Positions 1 to 7,481 of a stretch of 39,590 bases of DNA are shown in pieces; position 1 is the stretch's first letter; each line of letters starts with the position of its first letter. The DNA comes from Bacteroidales bacterium UBA4243 (GTDB lineage Bacteria > Bacteroidota > Bacteroidia > Bacteroidales > F082), in NCBI GenBank assembly GCA_002396205.1, contig DGXB01000054.1:26368-65957 (forward strand), written 5' to 3'. A program made the position numbers and the translations under genes. The notes under the pieces were generated by a model that was given only the letters and a program-made list of their open reading frames with translations, was not told the origin of the DNA and did no database searches.

Positions 1-362
1 GCGGCAGCGATGATGCCATTAGCCCCGCCGATGCAGGCGCCATGCACATCGACGATGACGGCTTTGTTGCAGAAATATATGGTTTGGAACAGTTTGGAGA
101 GCCTTTCGGCATCAGCGATGTTTTGGTTGTAGCTATAGCCCGCCATATCCTTCATGTAGGCCAAGTCGGCACCCGCACAAAAAGCCTTGCCATTGCCTTT
201 GAGGATGATGACGCGGATGTCGGAGCGGCTGTTGAGCCAATCGAAGACCTCGGTCAGTTCGCCTATCAGTTCGGCATTCAGCGCGTTGCGCACCTCGGGG
301 CGGTCGAGGTTGACCCATGCCATGCTTTCGCCCAATTGTACTTTTATTGTTTTGAAATCCAT
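1..362 (-). CDS. Enoyl-CoA hydratase/isomerase family protein (3' end outside window)
   Basis: The first 120 codons of a crotonase-fold enzyme that hydrates or isomerises enoyl-CoA thioesters in the cytoplasm, as in fatty-acid or branched-chain amino-acid breakdown. Reading the minus strand from the ATG at 362 gives an N-terminus MDFKTIKVQLGES, then WVNLDRPEVRNALNAEL, the usual crotonase opening. GKAFCAGADLAYM follows near residues 57-69, the CoA/oxyanion-hole motif. The start of the second oxyanion segment (HGACIGGANG) is seen just before the window edge. The frame is open to position 1, so the C-terminal half is missing only because the window ends. The substrate cannot be told from this part; a methylglutaconyl-CoA or general short-chain hydratase would fit. 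Confidence 0.88.
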   Translation of the reverse strand, partial: MDFKTIKVQLGESMAWVNLDRPEVRNALNAELIGELTEVFDWLNSRSDIRVIILKGNGKAFCAGADLAYMKDMAGYSYNQNIADAERLSKLFQTIYFCNKAVIVDVHGACIGGANGIIAA

Positions 363-383
363 TTTGTCTGACGTTATTGAGCA

Positions 384-425
384 GGGATTGAAATCCCCGA
401 TGACATCTTATCGCCCCTTCGGGGC
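384..425. repeat. Two short palindromes between divergent genes
   Basis: GGGATT-GA-AATCCC (384-397) is followed by GCCCC-TTC-GGGGC (413-425). Both lie in the 211-bp gap between the divergent enoyl-CoA hydratase and the small acidic protein. The first resembles the GGGGATTTCAAATCCCC palindrome at 14784. Neither has the T-run of a terminator in a useful place. I read them as members of the small-repeat population of this genome. Confidence 0.5.
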
Positions 426-538
426 TTGGTTTTGCGTTGCAATATTCGGAAAAAACTGGCAATTTGTCGCAATCATTCCACGAAAATTTCGTTATTTTGC
501 ACGCGGAACGGTTTTTGCCGTGTCGTTGACATTAATCA

Positions 539-557
539 GGACGCAAGCGTTGCGTCC
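539..557. repeat. Palindrome GGACGCAA-GCG-TTGCGTCC
   Basis: A near-perfect inverted repeat followed by CTAC, 17 bp upstream of the ATG at 574. The half-site TTGCGTCCCTAC resembles the CGTCTCTAC arm of the 28-bp palindromes described below, so it may be a distant relative. It would form a hairpin in the leader of the downstream gene. Confidence 0.5.
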
Positions 558-573
558 CTACACTTTTTAAAAT

Positions 574-1035
574 ATGGACGAAAACAACCTCAATAACGGA
601 CTCGACGACCTCCTCAACATGTTCAAGAAAATGATGGAGGGACAAGACCTTGACGCCATCCCAGGCATTACGGAAGAGCAAAAGGAACAGCTGAAAATGT
701 TTCTCGAAGACTTCGACGAGCTGAAGGACGACATGAAGGTGGAAATCTACAAACTCGATCCTTTCACGAAACAGATGGTGGGCATGGTGATGGGCCAGCT
801 GAAGAACATCCCCGGCATGCCAATGCAAACGCCTAACCCACCCGCCACGCCCGTTGAGCCGCCCGTCAACAAAGAGAAGCAACTGACCGACATTCCTGGC
901 ACCACCGAGAACTTGGAGGCCCACCTCGCCGCCATCGACGACCAGCTGCGCCAGCCCGACCTTTCGGACGAGGAAATCAACCGGTTGCTCGACGAACGCA
1001 TGTCCATTGTTCAGGAGTTAGGAGTTAGGAGTTAG
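574..1035 (+). CDS. Small acidic protein of unknown function
   Basis: I do not recognise this 153-aa protein. It has no signal peptide or membrane segment, so it is probably cytoplasmic. An acidic helical N-terminal half (MDENNLNNGLDDLLNMFKKM to about residue 85) is followed by a proline-rich linker near residues 88-100 (TPNPPATPVEPPV) and a second helical stretch (TENLEAHLAAIDDQLRQPDLSDEEINRLLDERM). Coding looks real: the frame is open throughout and amino-acid use is balanced. The last codons run into a GGAGTTA heptamer array, so the C-terminal QELGVRS is repeat-encoded. The start is the first ATG after an in-frame stop; no ribosome-binding site is visible, which is normal in this group. 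Confidence 0.7.
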   Translation: MDENNLNNGLDDLLNMFKKMMEGQDLDAIPGITEEQKEQLKMFLEDFDELKDDMKVEIYKLDPFTKQMVGMVMGQLKNIPGMPMQTPNPPATPVEPPVNKEKQLTDIPGTTENLEAHLAAIDDQLRQPDLSDEEINRLLDERMSIVQELGVRS

Positions 1036-1041
1036 GAGTTA
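1014..1041. repeat. Tandem heptamer GGAGTTA, four copies
   Basis: Four head-to-tail copies of GGAGTTA. The stop codon of the upstream gene (TAG, 1033-1035) lies inside the array. A copy-number change of this 7-bp unit would shift the frame at the C-terminus. Confidence 0.85.
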
Positions 1042-1075
1042 TCAGTTTTCAGGTAGAAACACATAGTATTATCAT

Positions 1076-1771
1076 ATGAAGAAAGCATTATTTACCCTCA
1101 TTGCATTGGTCATTTCGGCGACTTCGTTCGCGCAACTCATCGCCAACAAGACCGACAAGAAGGTCACCTTTGGCCTCGACCTGTTCAGCGACTTCCAGCT
1201 TGCCCCGAGCGACAACTGGGACCCGCGCGGCTTCAACCAAGGCGTGAGCTTCGCCCTCACCTACAACTTCCCCTTGGGCGAAAGCGCCAATCATACCGTG
1301 AGCATCGGCGTTGGCATGACGTCGCACAACTACTTCTCCTACACGCGCATCCTCAACCCTTACACCACCGGCAACTTCACCTACCAGTCGCTCCGCGACT
1401 TGGAGGGTTTCAAGCGTTATAAAGTGAGCCCCACCTATGCCGATATTCCGCTGGAGCTGCGTTTCCGCATCAAGGACCAGGTGAAGATTGGCGTGGGCTT
1501 CAAGGTCGGCATCATGGTGGCCACCAAGACCAGATACGTCGGCCCCGACGGCGAGGGTAACCCGCTGACCGACGAAAGTGGCGCCACAGTGAACGAGAAG
1601 CTGCTCTACATCAACAACGTGGAGCGTTTGGCCTACTCAGCCACCCTGCGTGTGGGTTGGAAATGGGTGAGCGTTTTTGCAGCCTACCAAATCAACCAGA
1701 CGTTTTCGGTCGGACATGATGCGCCCGTGTTTCACCCTCTGTCGGTGGGCATCACCTTCGCGCCGTTCTGA
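1076..1771 (+). CDS. Outer-membrane beta-barrel protein
   Basis: A 231-aa exported protein. The N-terminus MKKALFTLIALVISATSFAQ is a classic Bacteroidota signal peptide with cleavage after SFA. The mature part alternates hydrophobic and polar residues as in small barrels, with aromatic-rich strands such as VSFALTYNFPLG, VKIGVGFKVGIMVATKTRY, LRVGWKWVSVFAAY and a final strand HPLSVGITFAPF ending in an aromatic residue. Size and layout fit the porin-like/OMP beta-barrel families (about 8-10 strands). The specific role is unknown. It starts 40 nt after the heptamer array and stands alone, with no co-directional partner closer than the repeat at 1800. Confidence 0.78.
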   Translation: MKKALFTLIALVISATSFAQLIANKTDKKVTFGLDLFSDFQLAPSDNWDPRGFNQGVSFALTYNFPLGESANHTVSIGVGMTSHNYFSYTRILNPYTTGNFTYQSLRDLEGFKRYKVSPTYADIPLELRFRIKDQVKIGVGFKVGIMVATKTRYVGPDGEGNPLTDESGATVNEKLLYINNVERLAYSATLRVGWKWVSVFAAYQINQTFSVGHDAPVFHPLSVGITFAPF

Positions 1772-1799
1772 TTTGGTAAGGATTGCTTGTGGTTGCTTT

Positions 1800-1879
1800 G
1801 CGTCACTGCGAGGCACGAAGCAGTCCAGAGAACTTGTTCAATTACTAGATTGCTTCGTCGTTCCTTCTCGCAATGACGC
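1800..1879. repeat. Long inverted repeat that contains the queG start codon
   Basis: The left arm begins GCGTCACTGCGAGGCACGAA and the right arm ends in TCGCAATGACGC, so the two are imperfect inverse complements around a central AACTTGTTCAATTACTAG. A shorter relative with perfect 10-bp arms (GCGTCACTGC / GCAGTGACGC) is at 21845-21874. The ATG of queG (1873) lies in the right arm, so the element supplies the start codon and the leader of that gene. Confidence 0.75.
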
Positions 1880-2925
1880 AAACCGCCTCCCAATGGATTA
1901 TTGCTGAAGCCAAGCAATTGGGCTTCGACGCGTGCGGCATCGCCCAAGCGAATGCCTTGAATGAAGAGTCGGTGCATGTGGAGCAATGGCTTGAAGGCCA
2001 TCGCGAAGGCGAAATGGGCTACCTCGCCCGCAACCGCGAGAAACGCTACGATCCCCGCCTCTTGGTGGAAGGCACAAAGAGCATCGTCACCGTACTCTAC
2101 AACTATTTCCCGAAACAGACCTTGGGCGACGGCAAGCACTACAAGATTGCCAAATACGCCTATGGCACCGATTACCACGACGTGCTGAAACGCAAGCTGC
2201 GCCAGCTTTTGGAACGCATCGAGACACGGACAGGCAAGCTCGATGGCGTGCGCATCTTCGTCGACTCCGCACCCGTTCTCGACCGCGCATGGGCTGTCAG
2301 ATGTGGCTTGGGATTCATCGGGAAAAACACATTATTGATACATCCCCCAATGTCGTTGACTGCGTCTCGCAGTCAGTTGCACTGGAAAAACCAAACTGCG
2401 GGACGCAGTTTGCGACAATGTGGAGGTTCGTTTTTCTTCATCGGGCACCTCTTCCTGCCGCTCGACTTAACCGAAACTGGTCATGTCTTGACCAACCGCT
2501 GCGGACGCTGCACCAAGTGCATAGATGCTTGTCCCACAGGGGCATTGGAGAGCCCGTTCCACATTGACGCGCGCAAGTGCATCTCCTACTTGACCATCGA
2601 ATACAAAGGAAGTTTGGCAGGACTTGACCAAGAAAGATTCCAAGGCTGGATGTACGGCTGCGACATCTGTCAGGACGTTTGCCCCTACAACAGGTTCTCA
2701 TTACCCAACCAAGAGCCTGATTTCCAGCCCTCTGAGCAGCTGTTGGCCATGAAAGCCGAAGATTGGAAAAACCTCGACAAAGAAACCTTTGATGCCCTAT
2801 TCAAGCATTCAGCCGTGCGACGAGCTGGTTTTGAGGGATTGAAGCGGAATATTGAGTTTATTGCAAGTGCCGAACTACGGGGCGCTGTTTGCGACAATGA
2901 AGCATTTATCTCAAAGGAGAGTTAA
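1873..2925 (+). CDS. queG: Epoxyqueuosine reductase QueG with in-frame repeat insertion
   Basis: QueG reduces epoxyqueuosine to queuosine in tRNA, using cobalamin and two [4Fe-4S] clusters in the cytoplasm. Seen here: the N-terminal AEAKQLGFDACGIA, the segment VRCGLGFIGKNTLLI, and ferredoxin motifs CGRCTKCIDACP and CDICQDVCPYNR. The protein is 350 aa, longer than I expect for Bacteroidota QueG. About 27 extra residues (roughly 157-183) sit between GKNTLLI and GSFFFIG, exactly where the palindromic element at 2351-2417 lies. A half copy of the same element extends the C-terminus (after FIASAE). Both insertions keep the frame open and leave all cluster cysteines intact. The start lies in a repeat. 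The 3' end overlaps the convergent barrel gene by 20 bp. Confidence 0.9.
   Translation: MTQTASQWIIAEAKQLGFDACGIAQANALNEESVHVEQWLEGHREGEMGYLARNREKRYDPRLLVEGTKSIVTVLYNYFPKQTLGDGKHYKIAKYAYGTDYHDVLKRKLRQLLERIETRTGKLDGVRIFVDSAPVLDRAWAVRCGLGFIGKNTLLIHPPMSLTASRSQLHWKNQTAGRSLRQCGGSFFFIGHLFLPLDLTETGHVLTNRCGRCTKCIDACPTGALESPFHIDARKCISYLTIEYKGSLAGLDQERFQGWMYGCDICQDVCPYNRFSLPNQEPDFQPSEQLLAMKAEDWKNLDKETFDALFKHSAVRRAGFEGLKRNIEFIASAELRGAVCDNEAFISKES
2351..2417. repeat. Palindromic element C, inserted in frame in queG
   Basis: Outer arms TGTCGTTGACTGCGTC and GACGCAGTTTGCGACA are imperfect inverse complements. An internal hairpin (GACTGCG-TCT-CGCAGTC) is also present. A homologous element in the same orientation lies at 26745-26809 inside the U32 gene. 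Confidence 0.8.
2873..2899. repeat. Half copy of element C at the queG 3' end
   Basis: AACTACGGGGCGCTGTTTGC followed by GACAATG matches the right half of the element at 2351-2417 with 3 differences in 27 positions. It forms part of the last queG codons, so the C-terminal tail of the protein is repeat-derived. Confidence 0.65.
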
Positions 2926-3541
2926 GGTTGTAGGTAAGCGTAATCTGCACCACCTTATTATAATACTGATTGTAGAACCACCCTGGGTTGCCCGTGAAGC
3001 GGATAGGCACCACCGAATACATATAGCGGGCGCCAAGACCCAAATGGTCGTTGAAGGCGAAATGTATGCCTGCGTTGGCCGTGGCCGAGAAGGCGTTCCA
3101 ACGGTTGGTGGTCACCTGGAAATCACCGTTAGTATCTTCGGTGGAACGCAGGCGCACGTCGGCGCTGACACCCAGCTCCAGAGTGATGAAATCGGCCCTG
3201 AAGAAGCCCAAATTGCAGCGCAGCATCAAGGGAATCTCGGCATAATGCAGGCGGTGGCTGTAGGCGTTGTAGCCGTACTCGTTCACCTCCTTGTCGGACG
3301 AATGGGCACCAAAGAGCGAATACTTCAGTTCCATCTGTGCCGAGAAATAGTCGTCGATGGGCAGATTGGCATAGGCGCCCGCAGTGAAGCCCAATTGGTG
3401 GAAGCCCGCATAGTTGTCGCCATCCACCTGGCAGAACGTCGGGCCAACAATGAGTCCGGCATTGAAGCTTTGGGCAAAGACCCTTGACGAGCAAAACATG
3501 GCCAAAATGCCGACAATCAAGACAGTGTAAAAACGTTTCAT
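2906..3541 (-). CDS. Outer-membrane beta-barrel (porin-like) protein
   Basis: A 211-aa exported protein starting MKRFYTVLIVGILAMFCSSRVFAQ, a signal peptide with cleavage after VFA. The mature part begins SFNAGLIVGPTFCQVDGDNYAGFHQLGFTAGAYANLPI, typical of the PorT/OMP_b-brl group of Bacteroidota (GLIVG.T..Q.dGD...Gf...G...G). It ends in a strand VVQITLTYNLNSPLR. It probably sits in the outer membrane with 8 strands. Its partner is unknown. Transcribed toward queG, it overlaps that gene's 3' end by 20 bp. The last residues could be slightly extended by the repeat-rich junction. Confidence 0.8.
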   Translation of the reverse strand: MKRFYTVLIVGILAMFCSSRVFAQSFNAGLIVGPTFCQVDGDNYAGFHQLGFTAGAYANLPIDDYFSAQMELKYSLFGAHSSDKEVNEYGYNAYSHRLHYAEIPLMLRCNLGFFRADFITLELGVSADVRLRSTEDTNGDFQVTTNRWNAFSATANAGIHFAFNDHLGLGARYMYSVVPIRFTGNPGWFYNQYYNKVVQITLTYNLNSPLR

Positions 3542-3560
3542 AGTTTTCTTTCTTTTAGGA

Positions 3561-3604
3561 CGGGTCTTCGGCCTTCCGACAGGCTAAAGGCTCAAGAACC
3601 CTTG
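3561..3604. repeat. Degenerate copy of the CTTCGACAGGCTCAGG element
   Basis: The sequence around GGCCTTCCGACAGGCTAAAGG resembles, with several changes, element B at 13695 and 19371. It lies in the 67-bp gap between the barrel gene start and the end of the transglycosylase gene. Confidence 0.4.
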
Positions 3605-3608
3605 TAAA

Positions 3609-5033
3609 TTAATTATATGTGGCTTGATACTGATAAAACCTGTCCAAGACCTCTTCGACGAAGCGGTAGGTCTCGGTGCCGCGCAGGTAGCCCGCATGGC
3701 AACAGGTATCGTTGTAATACTGCTTCTTCGACTTGTTGAGGATGAAATAGTCGACGTTGTTGTCCCACACGTCGGGATACTTGCCGTATTTCGAGGCGAG
3801 GCGCTGTGCGTCATACACATGGCCGAGACCTGAGTTGTAGGCCGCCAACACGAACTTCACGCGCTCGGCGCTGTCGGCCACCTTGTTTTCGAGGCAATCG
3901 TCGAGGAAGCTGATCAGCTGCCCGCCGGCGCGAAGCTGTTCGTCGGGCGTGGCGTCATAGTCGATGCCGTATTTCTCCATCACCACGGGCATGAGCTGCA
4001 TGAGGCCGAAAGCCCCTTTCTCGCTCTCCAAGTCCATCCTGAAACGCGACTCCTGATAGATGAGCGAGGCTAACAGTCGCCAGTCCCAGCCGATGTCCTT
4101 CGCCGTCTTCTTGATGATGCCGTCGAAGCCCGAGAGCTCACCCTCCTTGGGTTTGCGGTTTCCGAACACATTGCCCTTATTGACATATTTGGCGAGAATG
4201 CGGTTGAGGTTGCGTTGCTCGAAGCCATCGATCCAGCCATTGAGGGCCATGAGGAGCGACGAGTCGCCATCGTGATTGCACAAGGCCCAGCCGAGCGGCT
4301 GCTCGACGCTGACGTTGAGCTTGGTGTCAAGCCCCTTGAGGCCGATGGAGGCCATGCGTGCCACGTATTCCTCGACCACGGTGTAGTCGATTTGTCCCGA
4401 CGAGACGGCCTTCACCAAGTCGACGCTGTTGAGGCTGTCGCACTCCACGATGTAGATGGTGTCACCAATCTGCTCGGCGAGATGCTGCAACAAGACGATT
4501 TCGTGGCTGCCTTGCGGCAGGTGGATGGTCTTGCCCGCCAGGTCGACCGACGAGCGCAACAGCTGGCTTTCCACCTCGTTGGCCGTCGACATCTGGTTCC
4601 AGTCCTTGGGCAGGCGTTGCACGAGCACGCTCTTCTGCATGAGGATGGGGTCGGTGAGCAGGTAGCGGCGTTTCATCTCGCGGTTGGCCCCGATGCCCAC
4701 GGCAACGATGTCGACCTGGCACGAGTCGAGCATCATGAAACACGAGTCGAGGTTCTCGTTGACGCGCATCTCGAGTTCAAGGCCATTGGCTTTGCAGAAG
4801 TCGCTAAGCAGCTCATACTCAAAGCCTGAGGGCGTGGCGTTTTCGGTATTGTAATTGATGATTTCGCAATTGGTGACAGCCACGAGCTTCCCTCTTTCCT
4901 GCACATGCTGCAATGCCGTCAGCGTGTCGCGTTCGGTCACGGGAGCGTCCTTTGTCGGGAGGTTGTTTTGGCACGAGGTCAAGACCCAGAAAAGCGTCAG
5001 CACGACAAGGACAAACAGTGATTTTATCTTCAT
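3609..5033 (-). CDS. mltF: MltF-like membrane-bound lytic murein transglycosylase (lipoprotein)
   Basis: Cleaves the glycan strands of peptidoglycan at the periplasmic face. The start is set at the ATG at 5033, which gives a lipoprotein signal (MKIKSLFVLVVLTLFWVLTSCQN). The frame is open 39 codons further upstream, but those codons overlap the divergent gene and lack a signal. Residues about 45-290 form a family-3 solute-binding-like domain (GKLVAVTNCEIINYN, PSGFEYELLSDFCK, ...VAVGIGANREMKRRY). Residues about 315-465 form the SLT domain with catalytic Glu in LIYQESRF, then KGAFGLMQLMP and VLAAYNSGLGHV. This two-domain order is that of MltF. The protein is 474 aa, close to the family size. It is divergent from the acyltransferase at 5143. 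Confidence 0.87.
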   Translation of the reverse strand: MKIKSLFVLVVLTLFWVLTSCQNNLPTKDAPVTERDTLTALQHVQERGKLVAVTNCEIINYNTENATPSGFEYELLSDFCKANGLELEMRVNENLDSCFMMLDSCQVDIVAVGIGANREMKRRYLLTDPILMQKSVLVQRLPKDWNQMSTANEVESQLLRSSVDLAGKTIHLPQGSHEIVLLQHLAEQIGDTIYIVECDSLNSVDLVKAVSSGQIDYTVVEEYVARMASIGLKGLDTKLNVSVEQPLGWALCNHDGDSSLLMALNGWIDGFEQRNLNRILAKYVNKGNVFGNRKPKEGELSGFDGIIKKTAKDIGWDWRLLASLIYQESRFRMDLESEKGAFGLMQLMPVVMEKYGIDYDATPDEQLRAGGQLISFLDDCLENKVADSAERVKFVLAAYNSGLGHVYDAQRLASKYGKYPDVWDNNVDYFILNKSKKQYYNDTCCHAGYLRGTETYRFVEEVLDRFYQYQATYN

Positions 5034-5112
5034 TTCATAAGGCTTAGGGGCGGTAAAATTAGGAAAATAATCCCATTTGCGGAAAAAAATCCAACTATTT
5101 AGGTTATTTTCG

Positions 5113-5120
5113 TACTTTTG
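5113..5120 (+). promoter_or_regulatory. Bacteroidota -7 box TACTTTTG for the acyltransferase operon
   Basis: TACTTTTG matches TAnnTTTG and lies 22 bp before the ATG at 5143. No good TTTG -33 box is visible at the usual distance. Confidence 0.5.
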
Positions 5121-5142
5121 TCCACTTTTTTTTTGAATTAAA

Positions 5143-6432
5143 ATGGCCAAAAAGATACAAGATCCTGACTTTTGGTACTCGTTTTTACTGCCCTATGTCA
5201 ACTGGCACACGAGGCGAGCCTACCGGCGTTTTGAGGTGCACGGGAAAGAGAACCTGCCGAAAGGCTGTGCCATGATTTTCGGTGTCAACCACAGCAACAC
5301 GCTGATGGATGCCTTGGTGCTGCTGTCGTCGGACAACATGAGGAAGGTGTTCATCGCGCGGGGCGACATCTTCAAGAACCCTGTCGTCGCAAAGCTCTTG
5401 AACTTTTTCCGCATCCTGCCCATCTTCCGCATCCGCAACGGCGTGGCGGCAGTACGCCAAAACGACGATTCGCTCAACAAGGCCGTCGACGTCATCCACG
5501 ACCATGTCGACCTCTACATCTTTCCCGAGGGAATGCATCGCACCAAGCACTCGCTGCTGCGCTTGGGCAAAGGGCTGTTCCACATCGCAGTGGATGCCAA
5601 CAAGCAGTTTGGCGACCAAAGCCCCGTCTACATCATCCCCACCGCCATCGAATACGGCGACTACTTCCGCTACCGCTCGACGGCGATGATCAACTTCGGC
5701 AAGGCCATCAACGTGACCGACTTCTTCAAGCATACCACCGAGGAGAACGAGGCCGCCAACATCAACCTGCTGAAAAGCCAGCTCAGCGACGAAATATCGA
5801 AGCTGTTCACCTACATCCCCGACGACGACGACTACGACGCCATTTGGGAAATCGTGAAGATGAAGAACGAGAAACGCGCCGGCGGACTCTACAAGAAGAT
5901 GCTCCGCAACCGTGCCATCGTCGACAAGGTGCTGAAATTCAGGGAGGAACATCCAGAGGAAGCCAAGAACCTCTTCGAGCGCGTGCTGCAGTTTGCCGAC
6001 GACCGCAAGAAGAACAAGGTCTCGGTGATGTCGGTGACAAAGAAATACCCCTTCTTCAACTCACTGTGGAGGGCGGCAGTGCTGCTCTTGGGCCTGCCCT
6101 ACTATGTGGCCTCGGCTGCTGTCACCCTGCCCGTTTGGCTCACCACCTGGATCATCCGCAAGCAACTGACAGACCCCGCCTTCGGCAACACCGTCAGCTT
6201 TGGCGTGCGGTTTGTGCTCTTCCCGATCATCTTCGTGGCCGGCACCATCGCGCTGTTCTGCAACCTGCATTGGCCGTGGGCCTTGTTGGGAACGGTGCTG
6301 CTCTATTTCTCCTACGACATGCTGGTCGACTATGGCGAGCTCTTCCGCCGCTGGCTCTCCGACGTGCGCTGGAGCTTCATGAAACGCCTTCGCAAACAAT
6401 ATGAATCACTGAACCTCAATAACTTGTTCTGA
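5143..6432 (+). CDS. PlsC-family phospholipid acyltransferase
   Basis: Transfers an acyl chain to glycerol-phosphate or lyso-phospholipid at the inner membrane. Motif I is NHSNTLMD near residues 49-56, the spacing seen in the glycerol/DHAP acyltransferase branch of the family. Motif III is FPEGMHRTKHSLLRLGKG near residues 128-145. C-terminal to the catalytic domain is a charged helical stretch (about 235-295) and then two or three membrane segments (about 305-385: AAVLLLGLPYYVASAAVTLPVWL, FVLFPIIFVAGTIALFCNL, WALLGTVLLYFSYDML). The length, 429 aa, fits the larger Bacteroidota members. Its TGA overlaps the ATG of the phosphatase gene (TGATG), so the two are translationally coupled. The exact acceptor is not known. 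Confidence 0.85.
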   Translation: MAKKIQDPDFWYSFLLPYVNWHTRRAYRRFEVHGKENLPKGCAMIFGVNHSNTLMDALVLLSSDNMRKVFIARGDIFKNPVVAKLLNFFRILPIFRIRNGVAAVRQNDDSLNKAVDVIHDHVDLYIFPEGMHRTKHSLLRLGKGLFHIAVDANKQFGDQSPVYIIPTAIEYGDYFRYRSTAMINFGKAINVTDFFKHTTEENEAANINLLKSQLSDEISKLFTYIPDDDDYDAIWEIVKMKNEKRAGGLYKKMLRNRAIVDKVLKFREEHPEEAKNLFERVLQFADDRKKNKVSVMSVTKKYPFFNSLWRAAVLLLGLPYYVASAAVTLPVWLTTWIIRKQLTDPAFGNTVSFGVRFVLFPIIFVAGTIALFCNLHWPWALLGTVLLYFSYDMLVDYGELFRRWLSDVRWSFMKRLRKQYESLNLNNLF

Positions 6433-7139
6433 TGTCACAACGCTGGATCATCCCCGACATTCACGGCTGCGCCCGCACCTTGAAGACCTTGCTTGAGAAC
6501 ATGCTCAAGGTGACGAAAAACGACCAACTCTATTTTTTGGGCGACTACATCGACCGTGGCCCCGACGGGAAAGGCGTCGTCGACTACCTGATGCACCTGC
6601 AAAAGGAGGAATACGATGTGCATTTCATCAAGGGCAACCACGAGGACATGTGCGTGAAGGCCTACGAAGCCGACCAAAAGAAGAAACTCTTCGGCAAACA
6701 CCAGGAGCAGAAAGACTGGGAAGCCGTGGGAGCCAAGGCCACCTTGGAGAGCTTCGGGGTGAAGCACCCGAGGGAAATCCCCAAGATGTATATCGACTGG
6801 ATGAACGCCTGCGTGCCTTACATCGAGTTGGAAGACTACATCTTGGTCCACGCCGGCATGAACTTCGGCATCGCCGACCCGTTTGAGGACACGCACAGCA
6901 TGATGTGGACGCGCAAGTTCAAGGTTGACTTCGGCAAGAGCCACGGCAAGAAAATCATCCACGGGCACATCCCCGTCGACTACAGTTTCATGAACATGGT
7001 GATTGAGCAAAACGGCAATTACGACTTCATTGCCTTGGACAACGGCGTTTATGTGACCGACAAGCCCGGCTTGGGTAATTTGACTGCATTTAATCCTGAT
7101 ACGAAACAGATTGTGGCGCAGTCGAACATGGATTTTTGA
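6432..7139 (+). CDS. Metallophosphoesterase (serine/threonine phosphatase or Ap4A hydrolase type)
   Basis: A cytoplasmic two-metal phosphatase of 235 aa. Metal-binding motifs are in the expected order: IPDIHG (residues 7-12), FLGDYIDRGPDGKG (about 36-49), FIKGNHEDM (about 66-74), ILVHAGMNF (about 136-144) and IIHGHIPV (about 176-183). This is the arrangement of PrpA/PrpE-type phosphatases and symmetrical diadenosine tetraphosphatases; the sequence alone does not choose between protein and dinucleotide substrates. The start ATG overlaps the stop of the acyltransferase, so it belongs to that operon. The 3' end overlaps the run-on of the broken ORF on the opposite strand. Confidence 0.85.
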   Translation: MSQRWIIPDIHGCARTLKTLLENMLKVTKNDQLYFLGDYIDRGPDGKGVVDYLMHLQKEEYDVHFIKGNHEDMCVKAYEADQKKKLFGKHQEQKDWEAVGAKATLESFGVKHPREIPKMYIDWMNACVPYIELEDYILVHAGMNFGIADPFEDTHSMMWTRKFKVDFGKSHGKKIIHGHIPVDYSFMNMVIEQNGNYDFIALDNGVYVTDKPGLGNLTAFNPDTKQIVAQSNMDF

Positions 7140-7476
7140 ACATTGTGTAGGACTGCCGCACCGTGGCAGCCGCCCCATAAAACACGTAGAGACGCGCCTC
7201 ATCACTCGGCACGTCTCTACGATTCTCATGCGGAAATTGCAAATTTCCCCTTCTCAACGCTTCCGAATTGCAAATTCGGAAGAACGGGGGTCCAGCGCCG
7301 ACGATGGCTCCACAGGTTCCCTCCATAGTTCCCATACCACCGCCGAAAGGACCTGCAAGGCGTAGGGCAGTCTCTTCGTCTATTCCGGCGATGTCAGCAT
7401 AAGTGCATAATACAGCTTGTGCGCAGTTCAGGCCGCAACGCTTCTTTTCCACTGCAAATTGTTTTCTTGTTTCCAT
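7090..7476 (-). pseudogene. Truncated C_GCAxxG_C_C family protein with repeat-encoded tail
   Basis: Residues 1-62 are a clear start of the C_GCAxxG_C_C redox-protein family: METRKQFAVEKKRCGLNCAQ, then LRLAGPFGGGMGTMEGTCGAIVGA. After about position 7291 the similarity stops. The remaining 66 codons run through palindromes at 7232-7281 and 7186-7220 and into the 3' end of the phosphatase gene. The C-terminal cysteines of the family are missing. I infer that repeat insertion or deletion removed the original 3' half. The start is 5 nt after the stop of the VOC gene, so the two were one operon. A short functional protein is possible but unlikely. Confidence 0.7.
7186..7281. repeat. Three palindromes in tandem (families A and E)
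   Basis: GTAGAGACG ... CGTCTCTAC (arms 7186-7194 and 7212-7220, long loop) is followed by GGAAATTGCAAATTTCC (7232-7248) and the near-perfect TTCCGAATTGCAAATTCGGA core at 7261-7281. The last two share the ATTGCAAAT centre with palindromes at 8250, 8419 and 14810. Confidence 0.85.
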
Positions 7477-7481
7477 CTATC

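Noticed and set aside
413..425. GCCCC-TTC-GGGGC as a terminator
   Set aside because: It lies upstream of both divergent genes and is not followed by a T-run, so it is listed only as a palindrome.
5034..5150. An upstream start for the transglycosylase at 5150
   Set aside because: It would add 39 residues before a perfect lipoprotein signal and would overlap the divergent gene and its promoter.
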